Source: Pseudomonas fluorescens (GTDB lineage Bacteria > Pseudomonadota > Gammaproteobacteria > Pseudomonadales > Pseudomonadaceae). Taken from it: a stretch of DNA of 64,000 bases. Position 1 is the first letter of the stretch. Every line of letters starts with the position of its first letter. Under the pieces are notes generated by a model. It ran no database searches, was not told where the DNA came from, and saw only the letters and a program-made list of their open reading frames with translations. The position numbers and the translations under genes are program-made. The stretch lies in contig NZ_CABVIR010000003.1 in NCBI RefSeq assembly GCF_902498065.1, forward strand, positions 619,746 to 683,745, in the 5' to 3' direction. This document shows positions 33,089 to 42,018 of the stretch, in pieces.

Positions 33089-33856
33089 ATGCTGTGGCCA
33101 GGGACTCTGATTGGAGCCGGAGCGGGCTTTGCCATTGCCAGCATTCCGGGGGCCATGCTCGGCGCCTTGCTAGGGCAGGCGCTGGATCGGCGTCTGCAAT
33201 TGCAGACGTGGGGGCATCTGCGGGAAAAGCTCGGTGGTAAACCGATGCTGCGCAACGATGAGCTGTTGTTTGTGTTGCTGGGGCGGTTGGCCAAATGCGA
33301 TGGACGAGTGGCTGAGGGGCATATCCTGCAGGCGCGCCAGGAAATGCAGGCACTGGAAATGACCGAGCCGGCCAAGCGCCGGGCGATTGCCGCATTCAAC
33401 CGCGGCAAATCGGGCCACGACCGGTTGCGCGGTTATCTGCGACGCTTGAGCGCGCAACCCCATGCGGCGGAAGGCGTGTTGCGCGCCTGTTGGCGAATGG
33501 TTTGGGCCGATGGTCGAGCGGGTCACGCCGAGCGCGAACTGATTGGCCAATGGGGTAAATGGTTGGGTTGGACGTCGTATCAGGTGCAGGCGCTGGCGGC
33601 TGACTATGAGCCGCACAAGCGACCGTCGGTTGGCACTGCCATCTCTTATCAGGAAGCGTTGTCGCTGCTGGGGGTGTCCGCCACCACGGAACCGGCGCAG
33701 ATCAAGCGCGCCTATCGACGCCTGCTGAGTCGTCATCATCCGGACAAAATTGCCGGCAGCGGTGCGACGGCGTTGCAGGTGCGCGAGGCCACGGACAAGA
33801 CGCGCGAATTGCATAACGCCTATACGTTGATTCGTCAGCGGCGGGATTTTCGCTAG
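33089..33856 (+). CDS. DjlA-like TerB/J-domain co-chaperone
   Basis: 255 residues from the ATG at 33089, one base after the murU stop. A glycine-rich N-terminal membrane-like segment (WPGTLIGAGAGFAIASIPGA) is followed by a TerB-like helical region (about 60-165) and a C-terminal J domain (about 190-255) with the HHPDK form of the HPD motif. It should stimulate DnaK at the inner membrane. Overall layout is that of DjlA. Cotranscription with amgK-murU is likely. Confidence 0.88.
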   Translation: MLWPGTLIGAGAGFAIASIPGAMLGALLGQALDRRLQLQTWGHLREKLGGKPMLRNDELLFVLLGRLAKCDGRVAEGHILQARQEMQALEMTEPAKRRAIAAFNRGKSGHDRLRGYLRRLSAQPHAAEGVLRACWRMVWADGRAGHAERELIGQWGKWLGWTSYQVQALAADYEPHKRPSVGTAISYQEALSLLGVSATTEPAQIKRAYRRLLSRHHPDKIAGSGATALQVREATDKTRELHNAYTLIRQRRDFR

Positions 33857-33908
33857 CCGGTGAGTGATGTATCCACAGCGCTGACGCCTTCGCGGGCAAC
33901 TCGATCTA

Positions 33909-34901
33909 TCAGTTCGCCTCTGGCTTGGGATTCAACCAACCCCGCACCCGACGCACCAGCTGCTCTTGCTCCGCTTGCGAGTTACCCGGCAACGCCTTGA
34001 GCGATACCTGACTGAACGCCGAAGCCTTCAAGCGCTTGCTGGCCTGCAAGCGCTCCAGTGCCGCGTTGCGGTCCAGCGGCTTGTCCTTATAGAAAATGTC
34101 GGCGGTGGGCAGCTTCAGTGTCGGCGTCAATTCAGCCAGGCCAGGCTTTGCTGCCACGGGCGTCTGCGCGGCGACCATCGCAAACTTCTCGACTTGCGAT
34201 GGCTGCCTCTCGCTCAGATACCGCGCGGCCCAATAAGCGCCGGTGCCATGACCCAGCACCACGATGCTGCGAGCGCTTTGCTGTTCGGCGTAGGCAACAG
34301 CCGCATCTATGCGTGCGAAAATTCGTTCAGCGTCGGCTTTGGCCTGTTCATCACTGGTTTCGGCAATGGCCTTGTCGACCACCTCCGCTTCACCGCCCGC
34401 CGCCTGTTCGATGGGGGCCGCCGTGGTCGAATCCTTGCTGCCAGCATCAGGCGCTTTGGGCGACGGCGTCACTGCGACGATACGTGGCGCAATGGCATCG
34501 CTTTGCACGTCTGGCAAGGTGATACTCAGGCTGCTCCACTCGGCGTCTGGCAATTGGCGCCGCAAAGGGCCGATTGCCTGCGGCCAGTCAACAGTTTCGC
34601 CAGCGCCGGGGATGATAATCACCGCACCTTTGGGGTCAGCGGTATTGGCCGGTTTCCACAAGGCCAGAAAAGTGTCGCTGCCGGCCTGAAGTTGTTGCTG
34701 TTCCTGAGCGGGAATTTTTCGCTCAAGTGCCGTCGCTTCTTCCTGACTACGCTCAAGCAATGGCTGACGTTCGACCGGTTTTTCGCCTGCGGATTTTTCC
34801 GCGGCAGCCGGTGCCGGGTCAGCGGCCTTGACGGAAAAGGCGCAAGGCAGGATCAGCGACAGGCACAATGCTGGCAGTGCCAGGCGGTAGACAGGGGGCA
34901 T
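33909..34901 (-). CDS. DUF3530-like exported alpha/beta-hydrolase-fold protein
   Basis: 330 residues. A signal peptide (to about residue 26, VKAAD) precedes a low-complexity Ala/Glu/Pro part and an alpha/beta-hydrolase-like core (VIIIPGAGETVDWP, then VVLGHGTGAYWAARYL). The usual nucleophile elbow GxSxG reads G-H-G-T-G here, without Ser, so ordinary esterase activity is doubtful. The function is unknown. Divergent from the agtS gene. Confidence 0.8.
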   Translation of the reverse strand: MPPVYRLALPALCLSLILPCAFSVKAADPAPAAAEKSAGEKPVERQPLLERSQEEATALERKIPAQEQQQLQAGSDTFLALWKPANTADPKGAVIIIPGAGETVDWPQAIGPLRRQLPDAEWSSLSITLPDVQSDAIAPRIVAVTPSPKAPDAGSKDSTTAAPIEQAAGGEAEVVDKAIAETSDEQAKADAERIFARIDAAVAYAEQQSARSIVVLGHGTGAYWAARYLSERQPSQVEKFAMVAAQTPVAAKPGLAELTPTLKLPTADIFYKDKPLDRNAALERLQASKRLKASAFSQVSLKALPGNSQAEQEQLVRRVRGWLNPKPEAN

Positions 34902-34972
34902 CGGATATTCCAGGCCAGAAGTGGTTCCGGCAGCCTAATGGGTTGGTCAGTATTTGTCAGTGTGAGACTTCA

Positions 34973-37372
34973 ATGATGCGTTTTTGCTGCCTGTGGGTTA
35001 TCGGCTGTTTGTGGTTTCCCTTGATGGGCTGGGCGGCGCCTGCGCCATCGGTGCATGTCGCGCAGTTGTCTGCGAGCCAGCAGCAATGGCTGGCGCAACA
35101 TGCTGAACTGCGCGTCGGATTGGTGTTGCAAGTGCCCTATGCGCAATATGATCGCCGATTGCAGCGGCTGTCCGGGGTTAACGTCGAGCTGATGAAATGG
35201 CTGGCCAAAGCGCTCAAGGTCGAGCTGAGCTGGCGTAACTATCCAGACCTTGCGCAACTGGAAATCGCTGCGCGCGAAGGTGAAATCGACATCGCCCCGG
35301 GACTGGCGCAAACCCCCGGTGGCCTGCGCCTGTGGCAGTTTTCCGATCCGTACATGCGGGTGCCGCAACTGGTGGTCAGCGACCAGAAGGGCGCCGGCGT
35401 GGTCGAGCTGGAAAAACTCGACAGCCAGACCCGCGTCGCCGTGCGCATGCCCAGCGCCACCGCCGATTACCTGCGCAGCAATTACCCGCACCTGAACCTC
35501 CAGGGCGTGCCGGTCGAGCGCCAGGCCTTGCAACTGTTGCTGAGTCAGCAAGCCAGTTACGCCGTGGTCGACGAAGCGCAATTGGGACGTTTGTCCGTCG
35601 AACCGGAGTTTGCCGGGTTGGTGGTGGTCGGTGATATCGGCTTGCCGCAACTGTTGCGGGTGGCCACGCGCCGGGATTGGCCGGAACTGGCCGGCATCGT
35701 CGAAAGCGCGCTGAGGGCGATCCCGGCCAAGGACCTGGAGCAGCTGCACAACCAATGGCTGCAACCCAAGTACCCGCGCCTCACCGAATCCCCGGGTTTC
35801 TGGCAAAACCTCTGTCTGTTGTTGGCGGTGCTGATGCTGAGCAGCATGGCCATCGTGTTCTGGCAGCGTCGGCAGCAGCACAGTCTTGAGCATCGTTTGC
35901 GGGCCGCGCGCGAAGACATTGCCCTGCGTGCCGCCAGCGAAGAAGCCTTGCGCCTCACCCAGTTTTCCATCGATCAGAGCACTGTCGGCATCCTTTGGGT
36001 CAACTGGGACAGCCATGTGCGCTACGCCAATCGCGCCGCCGAAACCATGCTGGGTTATCCGGCGGGCGGGATCATTGATCGGCCGCTGATCGACTTCGAG
36101 CCCGGCTTGCACATGGATCGCTGGTTGAACCTGTGGAAACGCGCCCGGGCCAGCGAGGATGGCCCGCAAAGTTTCGAAACCAACTGCGTACGGGCGGATG
36201 GCAGCAATTTGCCGGTGGATGTTTCGCTGAGCTTTTTGCGATTTCGCGACAGCGAATACCTGGTGGTCTACCTCAATGACGTCACCGACCGCCGGCGTGC
36301 ATTGGCCGCGCTGCAGGAAAGCGAAGCGCGTCTGCAAGGGATCGCCGCCAACGTTCCAGGACTGGTCTTTCGTCTGGAGCGGGCACCGGTGACGGGGCAG
36401 ATCGACTTTGCCTACATCAGTGAAGGCAGCGAGAGCCTGGTCGGTTACTCACCGGCCACCCTGGCCCATCGCGACAAAGGCCTGCGCAGCCTGGTGCACC
36501 CGGACGACAAGGCCAGTTATCACCAAACCCAGGACCATGCGCTGGACACCGACAGTGACTGGTCGTGGCAGGGGCGGATTCTCACCCGGGCCGGCGAACA
36601 ACGCTGGGCCGAAATCAAGGCCATCACCCGTCGACTTGAAGACGGCGCCTATGTCTGGGACGGGATCGTCTGGGACATCAGCGAGAGCAAACGCATCGAA
36701 TTGGAACTGGCTAGCTCTCGCGAGCAGTTGCGTGAGTTGTCTGCGCACCTTGAGAGCGTGCGGGAAGAGGAAAAGGCCCGCATCGCCCGGGAAGTTCACG
36801 ACGAACTGGGTCAGATGTTGACCGTGCTCAAACTGGAAACCTCCATGTGCGAACTGGCCTACGCCCAGCTCGACCCCGGTCTGAACGAACGCTTGAACAG
36901 CATGAAGCGATTGATCGCGCAGTTGTTCCAATTGGTACGCGACGTGGCCACGGCGCTGCGGCCGCCGATTCTCGATGCCGGGATCGCCTCGGCCATCGAG
37001 TGGCAGGCTCGCCGATTCGAGGCGCGCACGCAGATCCCGTGTCTGGTGCAGGTGCCGGAGAACCTGCCGGTACTCAGTGATGCCAAGGCGATTGGCCTGT
37101 TCCGGATCCTTCAGGAAGCGCTGACCAATGTCATGCGCCATGCCCAGGCGCATACTGTCGAACTGACGTTGACGCTGGAAGGCGACGAGTTGTGCCTGAC
37201 CGTCAGCGATGATGGCGTAGGATTTGTCCCCGCGACGGGTAGGTCGACATCCTTTGGGGTAGTCGGCATGCGCGAACGGGTGTTGATCATGGGCGGGCAA
37301 TTGTCGCTTGAGAGTGAACCGGGTGAAGGCACGACCCTGAGCGTGCGAGTGCCGCTGGATGAGGAGAAGTAA
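34973..37372 (+). CDS. agtS: AgtS-like hybrid-sensor histidine kinase with periplasmic binding domain
   Basis: 799 residues from the first of two tandem ATGs. Signal peptide (to about 22), family-3 solute-binding domain (about 45-265), membrane segment (about 278-298), two PAS domains, then a HisKA_3 dimerisation domain with the phospho-accepting H609 (REVHDELGQML) and a HATPase domain. Together with the adjacent regulator it matches AgtS (PA0600) of P. aeruginosa, which controls 5-aminovalerate/GABA uptake. The fused binding domain suggests direct sensing of the amino acid in the periplasm. It is a plain kinase despite the complex sensor; no receiver domain is fused. Confidence 0.82.
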   Translation: MMRFCCLWVIGCLWFPLMGWAAPAPSVHVAQLSASQQQWLAQHAELRVGLVLQVPYAQYDRRLQRLSGVNVELMKWLAKALKVELSWRNYPDLAQLEIAAREGEIDIAPGLAQTPGGLRLWQFSDPYMRVPQLVVSDQKGAGVVELEKLDSQTRVAVRMPSATADYLRSNYPHLNLQGVPVERQALQLLLSQQASYAVVDEAQLGRLSVEPEFAGLVVVGDIGLPQLLRVATRRDWPELAGIVESALRAIPAKDLEQLHNQWLQPKYPRLTESPGFWQNLCLLLAVLMLSSMAIVFWQRRQQHSLEHRLRAAREDIALRAASEEALRLTQFSIDQSTVGILWVNWDSHVRYANRAAETMLGYPAGGIIDRPLIDFEPGLHMDRWLNLWKRARASEDGPQSFETNCVRADGSNLPVDVSLSFLRFRDSEYLVVYLNDVTDRRRALAALQESEARLQGIAANVPGLVFRLERAPVTGQIDFAYISEGSESLVGYSPATLAHRDKGLRSLVHPDDKASYHQTQDHALDTDSDWSWQGRILTRAGEQRWAEIKAITRRLEDGAYVWDGIVWDISESKRIELELASSREQLRELSAHLESVREEEKARIAREVHDELGQMLTVLKLETSMCELAYAQLDPGLNERLNSMKRLIAQLFQLVRDVATALRPPILDAGIASAIEWQARRFEARTQIPCLVQVPENLPVLSDAKAIGLFRILQEALTNVMRHAQAHTVELTLTLEGDELCLTVSDDGVGFVPATGRSTSFGVVGMRERVLIMGGQLSLESEPGEGTTLSVRVPLDEEK

Positions 37373-38002
37373 GTGATCCGTGTACTGGTAGCCGAAGACC
37401 ACACCATCGTCCGCGAAGGCATCAAGCAATTGATCGGGCTCGCCAAGGATTTGCTGGTGGTAGGGGAGGCGAGCAATGGCGAGCAGTTGCTCGAAACCCT
37501 GCGCCATGTTCCCTGCGAAGTGGTCTTGCTGGACATTTCCATGCCCGGGGTTAACGGACTGGAAGCGATTCCGCGGATTCGCGCCCTTAACAATCCGCCA
37601 GCGATCCTGGTGTTGTCGATGCACGACGAAGCGCAAATGGCCGCCCGGGCGTTGAAGGTCGGCGCGGCAGGTTACGCGACCAAGGACAGCGACCCGGCGC
37701 TGTTGCTGACGGCAATCCGCAAGGTCGCGGCGGGCGGTCGCTACATCGACCCGGACCTGGCCGACCGCATGGTTTTCGAGGTCGGCCTGACCGATTCGCG
37801 TCCGCTGCATTCGTTGCTTTCGGAGCGTGAATTCTCGGTGTTCGAACGCCTGGCCCAGGGCGCCAACGTCAACGACATCGCCCAGCAACTGGCCCTGAGC
37901 AGCAAAACCATCAGCACCCACAAGGCGCGGCTGATGCAGAAGCTCAACATCACCTCTCTGGCCGAACTGGTGAAATACGCGATGGAACACAAACTGCTCT
38001 AA
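37373..38002 (+). CDS. agtR: AgtR-like NarL/LuxR-family response regulator
   Basis: 209 residues from a GTG start directly after the agtS stop (TAAGTG), with GAGGAG upstream. The receiver domain has D54 as phosphorylation site (VVLLDISMPGVNG) and a C-terminal LuxR-type helix-turn-helix (NDIAQQLALSSKTISTHKAR). It is the obvious partner of AgtS. The likely target is the downstream transporter operon; a palindrome at 38249 is a candidate operator. Confidence 0.85.
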   Translation: MIRVLVAEDHTIVREGIKQLIGLAKDLLVVGEASNGEQLLETLRHVPCEVVLLDISMPGVNGLEAIPRIRALNNPPAILVLSMHDEAQMAARALKVGAAGYATKDSDPALLLTAIRKVAAGGRYIDPDLADRMVFEVGLTDSRPLHSLLSEREFSVFERLAQGANVNDIAQQLALSSKTISTHKARLMQKLNITSLAELVKYAMEHKLL

Positions 38003-38032
38003 CGCACCCGATTCCATCACCTCACTGCAAAT

Positions 38033-38143
38033 CCCTGTGGGAGCGGCGGTGCGACGATTCGACTTGCCTGCGATGACGATGGATCATTCAAAGCGCAGGT
38101 CGACTGACACACCGCAATCGCGAGCAAGCTCGCTCCCACAGGA
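38033..38143. repeat. Degenerate REP pair
   Basis: One diverged unit (38035-38060, starting CTGTGGGAGCGG) and one good inverted unit (38117-38142) 31 bases after agtR. Confidence 0.75.
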
Positions 38144-38248
38144 CCGCGGTGACATGTCCATTTGCGACATCCTTAAAAGCGGCTTTTACCCGTTCCTGTG
38201 GCTTGCAGCTGAACACTCGCCGTCGACCTATCCATTCCCGCCATCCTT

Positions 38249-38264
38249 GTAGGGCAATCCCTAC
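38249..38264. promoter_or_regulatory. Candidate AgtR operator palindrome
   Basis: GTAGGG-CAAT-CCCTAC, perfect 6-bp arms with a 4-base spacer, 110 bases upstream of the agtA start. The shape resembles sites of NarL/LuxR response regulators. The only other feature nearby is a weak -35/-10 pair at 38311-38338. Confidence 0.45.
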
Positions 38265-38310
38265 CCCCAACCTTCCATCCGGCTGAGGCGATTCTCTCCT
38301 GCCCCCCGAT

Positions 38311-38338
38311 TTGCGCGCCCCCCAGCGTCCACTAGGCT
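38311..38338 (+). promoter_or_regulatory. Possible agtA promoter
   Basis: TTGCGC (38311-38316), 16 bases, TAGGCT (38333-38338). It is a weak match to sigma-70, as expected for an activated promoter. Confidence 0.3.
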
Positions 38339-38374
38339 TAGTCCACAGCAGTCATCAATAACAAAGGTGTGGGT

Positions 38375-39499
38375 ATGAGCCAGGTCGATTCAAACGCAGG
38401 GGCCAGCGACATTCTGGTCAGCTTTCGTGGAGTGCAGAAGAGCTACGACGGCGAGAACCTGATCGTCAAAGACCTCAACCTGGACATTCGCAAAGGCGAA
38501 TTCCTCACCTTGCTCGGGCCGTCCGGTTCGGGCAAGACCACCAGCCTGATGATGCTCGCCGGTTTCGAAACCCCGACCGCCGGCGAAATCCTCCTGGCCG
38601 GGCGTGCCATCAACAACGTGCCGCCACACAAGCGCGACATCGGCATGGTGTTCCAGAACTACGCACTGTTCCCGCACATGACCGTCGCCGAGAACCTGGC
38701 GTTCCCGCTGACCGTGCGCGGCTTGAACAAGAGCGATGTCAGCGACCGGGTCAAACGTGTCCTGAGCATGGTTCAGCTCGACGCCTTCGCCCAGCGCTAT
38801 CCGGCGCAACTGTCCGGCGGTCAGCAACAGCGTGTGGCGCTGGCCCGTGCATTGGTGTTCGAACCGCAACTGGTGTTGATGGACGAACCCCTCGGCGCAC
38901 TCGACAAGCAACTGCGCGAACACATGCAGATGGAGATCAAGCACCTGCACCAGCGCCTCGGCGTGACCGTGGTCTACGTGACCCACGACCAGGGCGAAGC
39001 CTTGACCATGTCCGACCGCGTGGCCGTGTTCCATCAGGGCGAAATCCAGCAGATCGCCCCGCCGCGCAGCCTCTACGAAGAACCGAAAAACACCTTCGTC
39101 GCCAACTTCATCGGCGAGAACAATCGCCTCAACGGCCGCCTTCACAGTCAGACCGGCGACCGCTGCATCGTCGAACTCGGTCGCGGTGAAAAGGTTGAAG
39201 CGCTGGCCGTCAACGTCGGCAAGACCGGCGAGCCCGTCACGCTGTCGATTCGTCCGGAGCGCGTGAGCCTCAATGGTTCGAGCGAGTCCTGCGTCAACCG
39301 CTTCTCAGGGAGGGTGGCGGAATTCATCTATCTGGGCGACCACGTCCGGGTTCGCCTGGAAGTCTGCGGCAAGACCGACTTCTTCGTGAAACAACCGATT
39401 GCCGAGCTCGATCCCGCGCTGGCTGTCGGCGACGTGGTACCGCTTGGCTGGCAGGTCGAACACGTTCGCGCGCTCGACCCACTTTTAGAGGCGAATTGA
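38375..39499 (+). CDS. agtA: ABC transporter ATPase AgtA (PotA-like)
   Basis: 374 residues from the ATG at 38375 (AAAGG 8 bases upstream). Walker A G48-PSGSGKT, signature LSGGQQQRVALARAL, Walker B LVLMDEPLGALDK, and a C-terminal TOBE domain make it a PotA-type import ATPase. In P. aeruginosa the AgtABCD system imports 5-aminovalerate and GABA. Gene order ATPase - binding protein - permease - permease is conserved here. Confidence 0.85.
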   Translation: MSQVDSNAGASDILVSFRGVQKSYDGENLIVKDLNLDIRKGEFLTLLGPSGSGKTTSLMMLAGFETPTAGEILLAGRAINNVPPHKRDIGMVFQNYALFPHMTVAENLAFPLTVRGLNKSDVSDRVKRVLSMVQLDAFAQRYPAQLSGGQQQRVALARALVFEPQLVLMDEPLGALDKQLREHMQMEIKHLHQRLGVTVVYVTHDQGEALTMSDRVAVFHQGEIQQIAPPRSLYEEPKNTFVANFIGENNRLNGRLHSQTGDRCIVELGRGEKVEALAVNVGKTGEPVTLSIRPERVSLNGSSESCVNRFSGRVAEFIYLGDHVRVRLEVCGKTDFFVKQPIAELDPALAVGDVVPLGWQVEHVRALDPLLEAN

Positions 39500-39544
39500 T
39501 CGCCCCCCTGCTTCAACCAACCCTGCACGTGGAGAGAACAATAA

Positions 39545-40588
39545 ATGTTGAGATCCCTGAAATTCACCGCCCTGGTCATGGGCATGATTGGTGCGGCACA
39601 CGCGATGGCGGCGGGCCCGGACCTGACCGTGGTGTCCTTTGGCGGGGCGAATAAGGCTGCGCAGGTCAAAGCCTTCTACGCACCGTGGGAAGCGGCGGGT
39701 AACGGCAAGATCGTCGCCGGCGAATACAACGGTGAAATGGCCAAGGTCAAAGCCATGGTCGACACCAAGAGCGTGTCCTGGGACCTGGTGGAAGTTGAAT
39801 CGCCGGAATTGTCCCGTGGTTGCGACGAAGACATGTTCGAGCAACTCGACCCGGCGCTGTTCGGCAAGAGCGAAGACTACGTCAAAGGCGCTATCCAGCC
39901 TTGCGGCGTGGGTTTCTTCGTGTGGTCGACCGTGTTGGCCTACAACGCCGACAAGCTGAAAAGCGCACCGACCAGCTGGGTGGATTTCTGGGACACCAAG
40001 AAATTCCCGGGCAAGCGTGGCCTGCGTAAAGGCGCCAAGTACACCCTGGAATTCGCTCTGATGGCCGACGGCGTTGCGCCGAAAGACGTCTACAAAGTGC
40101 TGGCCGGCAAAGACGGTCAGGACCGCGCATTCAAGAAACTCGATGAGCTCAAACCAAGCATTCAGTGGTGGGAAGCCGGCGCACAACCGCCGCAGTACCT
40201 CGCTTCCGGTGACGTGGTCATGAGCTCGGCCTACAACGGCCGGATCGCTGCCGTGCAGAAAGAAAGCAACCTGAAAGTCGTGTGGAACGGCGGTATCTAC
40301 GACTTCGACGCATGGGCGATTCCAAAAGGTCTCGACAAGGCACGTGCTGAAGCGGCGAAGAAATTCATCGCGTTCTCGGTGGCTCCGCAGCAGCAGAAGA
40401 CCTACTCGGAAAACATCGCTTACGGCCCAGCCAACATTCAGGCCGTTCCGTTGCTGGCCAAGGATGTCCTGAAAGACATGCCGACCACCCCGGAAAACAT
40501 CGCCAACCAGGTGCAGATCGACGTCAGCTTCTGGGCTGACAACGGCGAGCAACTGGAACAGCGCTTCAATTCCTGGGCTGCGAAGTAA
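39545..40588 (+). CDS. agtB: PotD-like periplasmic substrate-binding protein AgtB
   Basis: 347 residues. Signal peptide (to about 22, AMAAG), then a PotD/PotF-type binding fold (TVVSFGGANKAAQVKAFY; later WWEAGAQPPQYLASGDVVMS). By homology it captures 5-aminovalerate/GABA; polyamine or choline-type ligands cannot be excluded from sequence alone. Followed by a REP pair before the permease genes. Confidence 0.83.
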   Translation: MLRSLKFTALVMGMIGAAHAMAAGPDLTVVSFGGANKAAQVKAFYAPWEAAGNGKIVAGEYNGEMAKVKAMVDTKSVSWDLVEVESPELSRGCDEDMFEQLDPALFGKSEDYVKGAIQPCGVGFFVWSTVLAYNADKLKSAPTSWVDFWDTKKFPGKRGLRKGAKYTLEFALMADGVAPKDVYKVLAGKDGQDRAFKKLDELKPSIQWWEAGAQPPQYLASGDVVMSSAYNGRIAAVQKESNLKVVWNGGIYDFDAWAIPKGLDKARAEAAKKFIAFSVAPQQQKTYSENIAYGPANIQAVPLLAKDVLKDMPTTPENIANQVQIDVSFWADNGEQLEQRFNSWAAK

Positions 40589-40619
40589 CCGAAACGCTGT
40601 GGTTTGAACACCGCAATCC

Positions 40620-40712
40620 TTGTGGGAGCGAGCTTGCTCGCGATAGCGGCGGGGCAGTCAACATCGATGTTGAATCGAATGCCCCCATCGCGAGCAAGCT
40701 CGCTTCCACAGG
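40620..40712. repeat. REP pair inside the agt operon
   Basis: Two inverted units (TGTGGGAGCGAGCTTGCTCG at 40621 and its complement ending 40712) between the binding-protein and permease genes. This position is typical for REP-mediated mRNA protection giving more binding protein than permease. Confidence 0.88.
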
Positions 40713-40757
40713 TTGTTTGTATGCCTCTGTAACGATCAAAGATTTCCGGAGTACGCC

Positions 40758-42005
40758 ATGGCCACCGCCATTCCCCTGAACGCGGGCACTGACCCCACCT
40801 TGAAGCAGCGGCTCAAGCACGCCGAGCGGATCAACCGCTGGAAGGCCCAGGCCTTGATCGCGCCATTGGTGCTGTTTCTGTTGCTGGTGTTCCTGGTGCC
40901 CATCGTGGCGCTGCTCTACAAAAGCGTTGGTAACCCGGAAGTGGTCGGCGGCATGCCGCGCACCGTGGCGGCCATCGCCAGTTGGGACGGCCGTGGCCTG
41001 CCCGCTGAACCGGTTTACAAAGCGGCCAGCGAAGACCTCGCTGAAGCGCGCAAGAATCAGACCCTGGGCGATCTGTCCAAGCGCTTGAACATGGAGTTGG
41101 CCGGCTACCGCAGCCTGCTGACCAAAACCGCCCGCGCCTTGCCGTTCGCCGCTGAACCGGCCTCTTATAAAGAAGCGCTGGAAGGTCTCGACGAGCGCTG
41201 GGGCGACCCGGCCTACTGGCAAGCGGTGCGCCGCAACACCAGCAACATCACGCCGTACTACCTGCTGGCAGCGGTCGATCACCGCATCGACGACCTCGGC
41301 GAAATCGCCCCGGCGACGCCCGACCAGGCGATCTACCTCGACATCTTCGCCCGGACCTTCTGGATGGGCCTGGTCATCACCGCCATTTGCCTGGTACTCG
41401 CCTATCCATTGGCCTACCTGTTGGCGAACCTGCCATCGCGTCAAAGCAACCTGCTGATGATCCTGGTGCTGTTGCCGTTCTGGACCTCGATTCTGGTGCG
41501 CGTCGCCGCGTGGATCGTGTTGCTGCAATCGGGCGGGCTGATCAACAGCGGCCTGATGGCCATGGGCATCATCGATAAACCGCTGGAACTGGTGTTCAAC
41601 CGCACCGGGGTCTACATCTCGATGGTGCATATCCTGCTGCCGTTCATGATCCTGCCGATCTACAGCGTGATGAAAGGCATCTCGCCGACCTACATGCGCG
41701 CCGCGATTTCCCTCGGCTGCCACCCGTTCGCCAGTTTCTGGCGGGTGTACTTCCCGCAGACTTATGCCGGTGTCGGCGCCGGTTGCCTGTTGGTGTTCAT
41801 CCTCGCCATCGGCTACTACATCACCCCGGCCTTGCTGGGCAGCCCGAACGATCAGATGGTCAGTTACTTCGTCGCCTTCTACACCAACACCAGCATCAAC
41901 TGGGGCATGGCGACCGCACTCGGTGGGCTGCTGCTGTTGGCGACCGTGGTGCTTTATCTGATTTACAGCTGGCTGGTGGGCGCCAGCCGCCTGCGCCTGA
42001 GCTAA
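40758..42005 (+). CDS. agtC: ABC transporter permease AgtC (PotB-like)
   Basis: 415 residues from the ATG at 40758 (CCGGAG site). It is unusually long for a PotB-type permease because a soluble insert of about 140 residues (about 55-190) separates the first membrane helix from the rest. The BPD permease motif (AAISLGCHPFASFWRVYFPQ) is present near the C-terminus. It forms the channel with AgtD. Confidence 0.83.
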   Translation: MATAIPLNAGTDPTLKQRLKHAERINRWKAQALIAPLVLFLLLVFLVPIVALLYKSVGNPEVVGGMPRTVAAIASWDGRGLPAEPVYKAASEDLAEARKNQTLGDLSKRLNMELAGYRSLLTKTARALPFAAEPASYKEALEGLDERWGDPAYWQAVRRNTSNITPYYLLAAVDHRIDDLGEIAPATPDQAIYLDIFARTFWMGLVITAICLVLAYPLAYLLANLPSRQSNLLMILVLLPFWTSILVRVAAWIVLLQSGGLINSGLMAMGIIDKPLELVFNRTGVYISMVHILLPFMILPIYSVMKGISPTYMRAAISLGCHPFASFWRVYFPQTYAGVGAGCLLVFILAIGYYITPALLGSPNDQMVSYFVAFYTNTSINWGMATALGGLLLLATVVLYLIYSWLVGASRLRLS

Positions 42006-42018
42006 GGGGAGAATCGAA

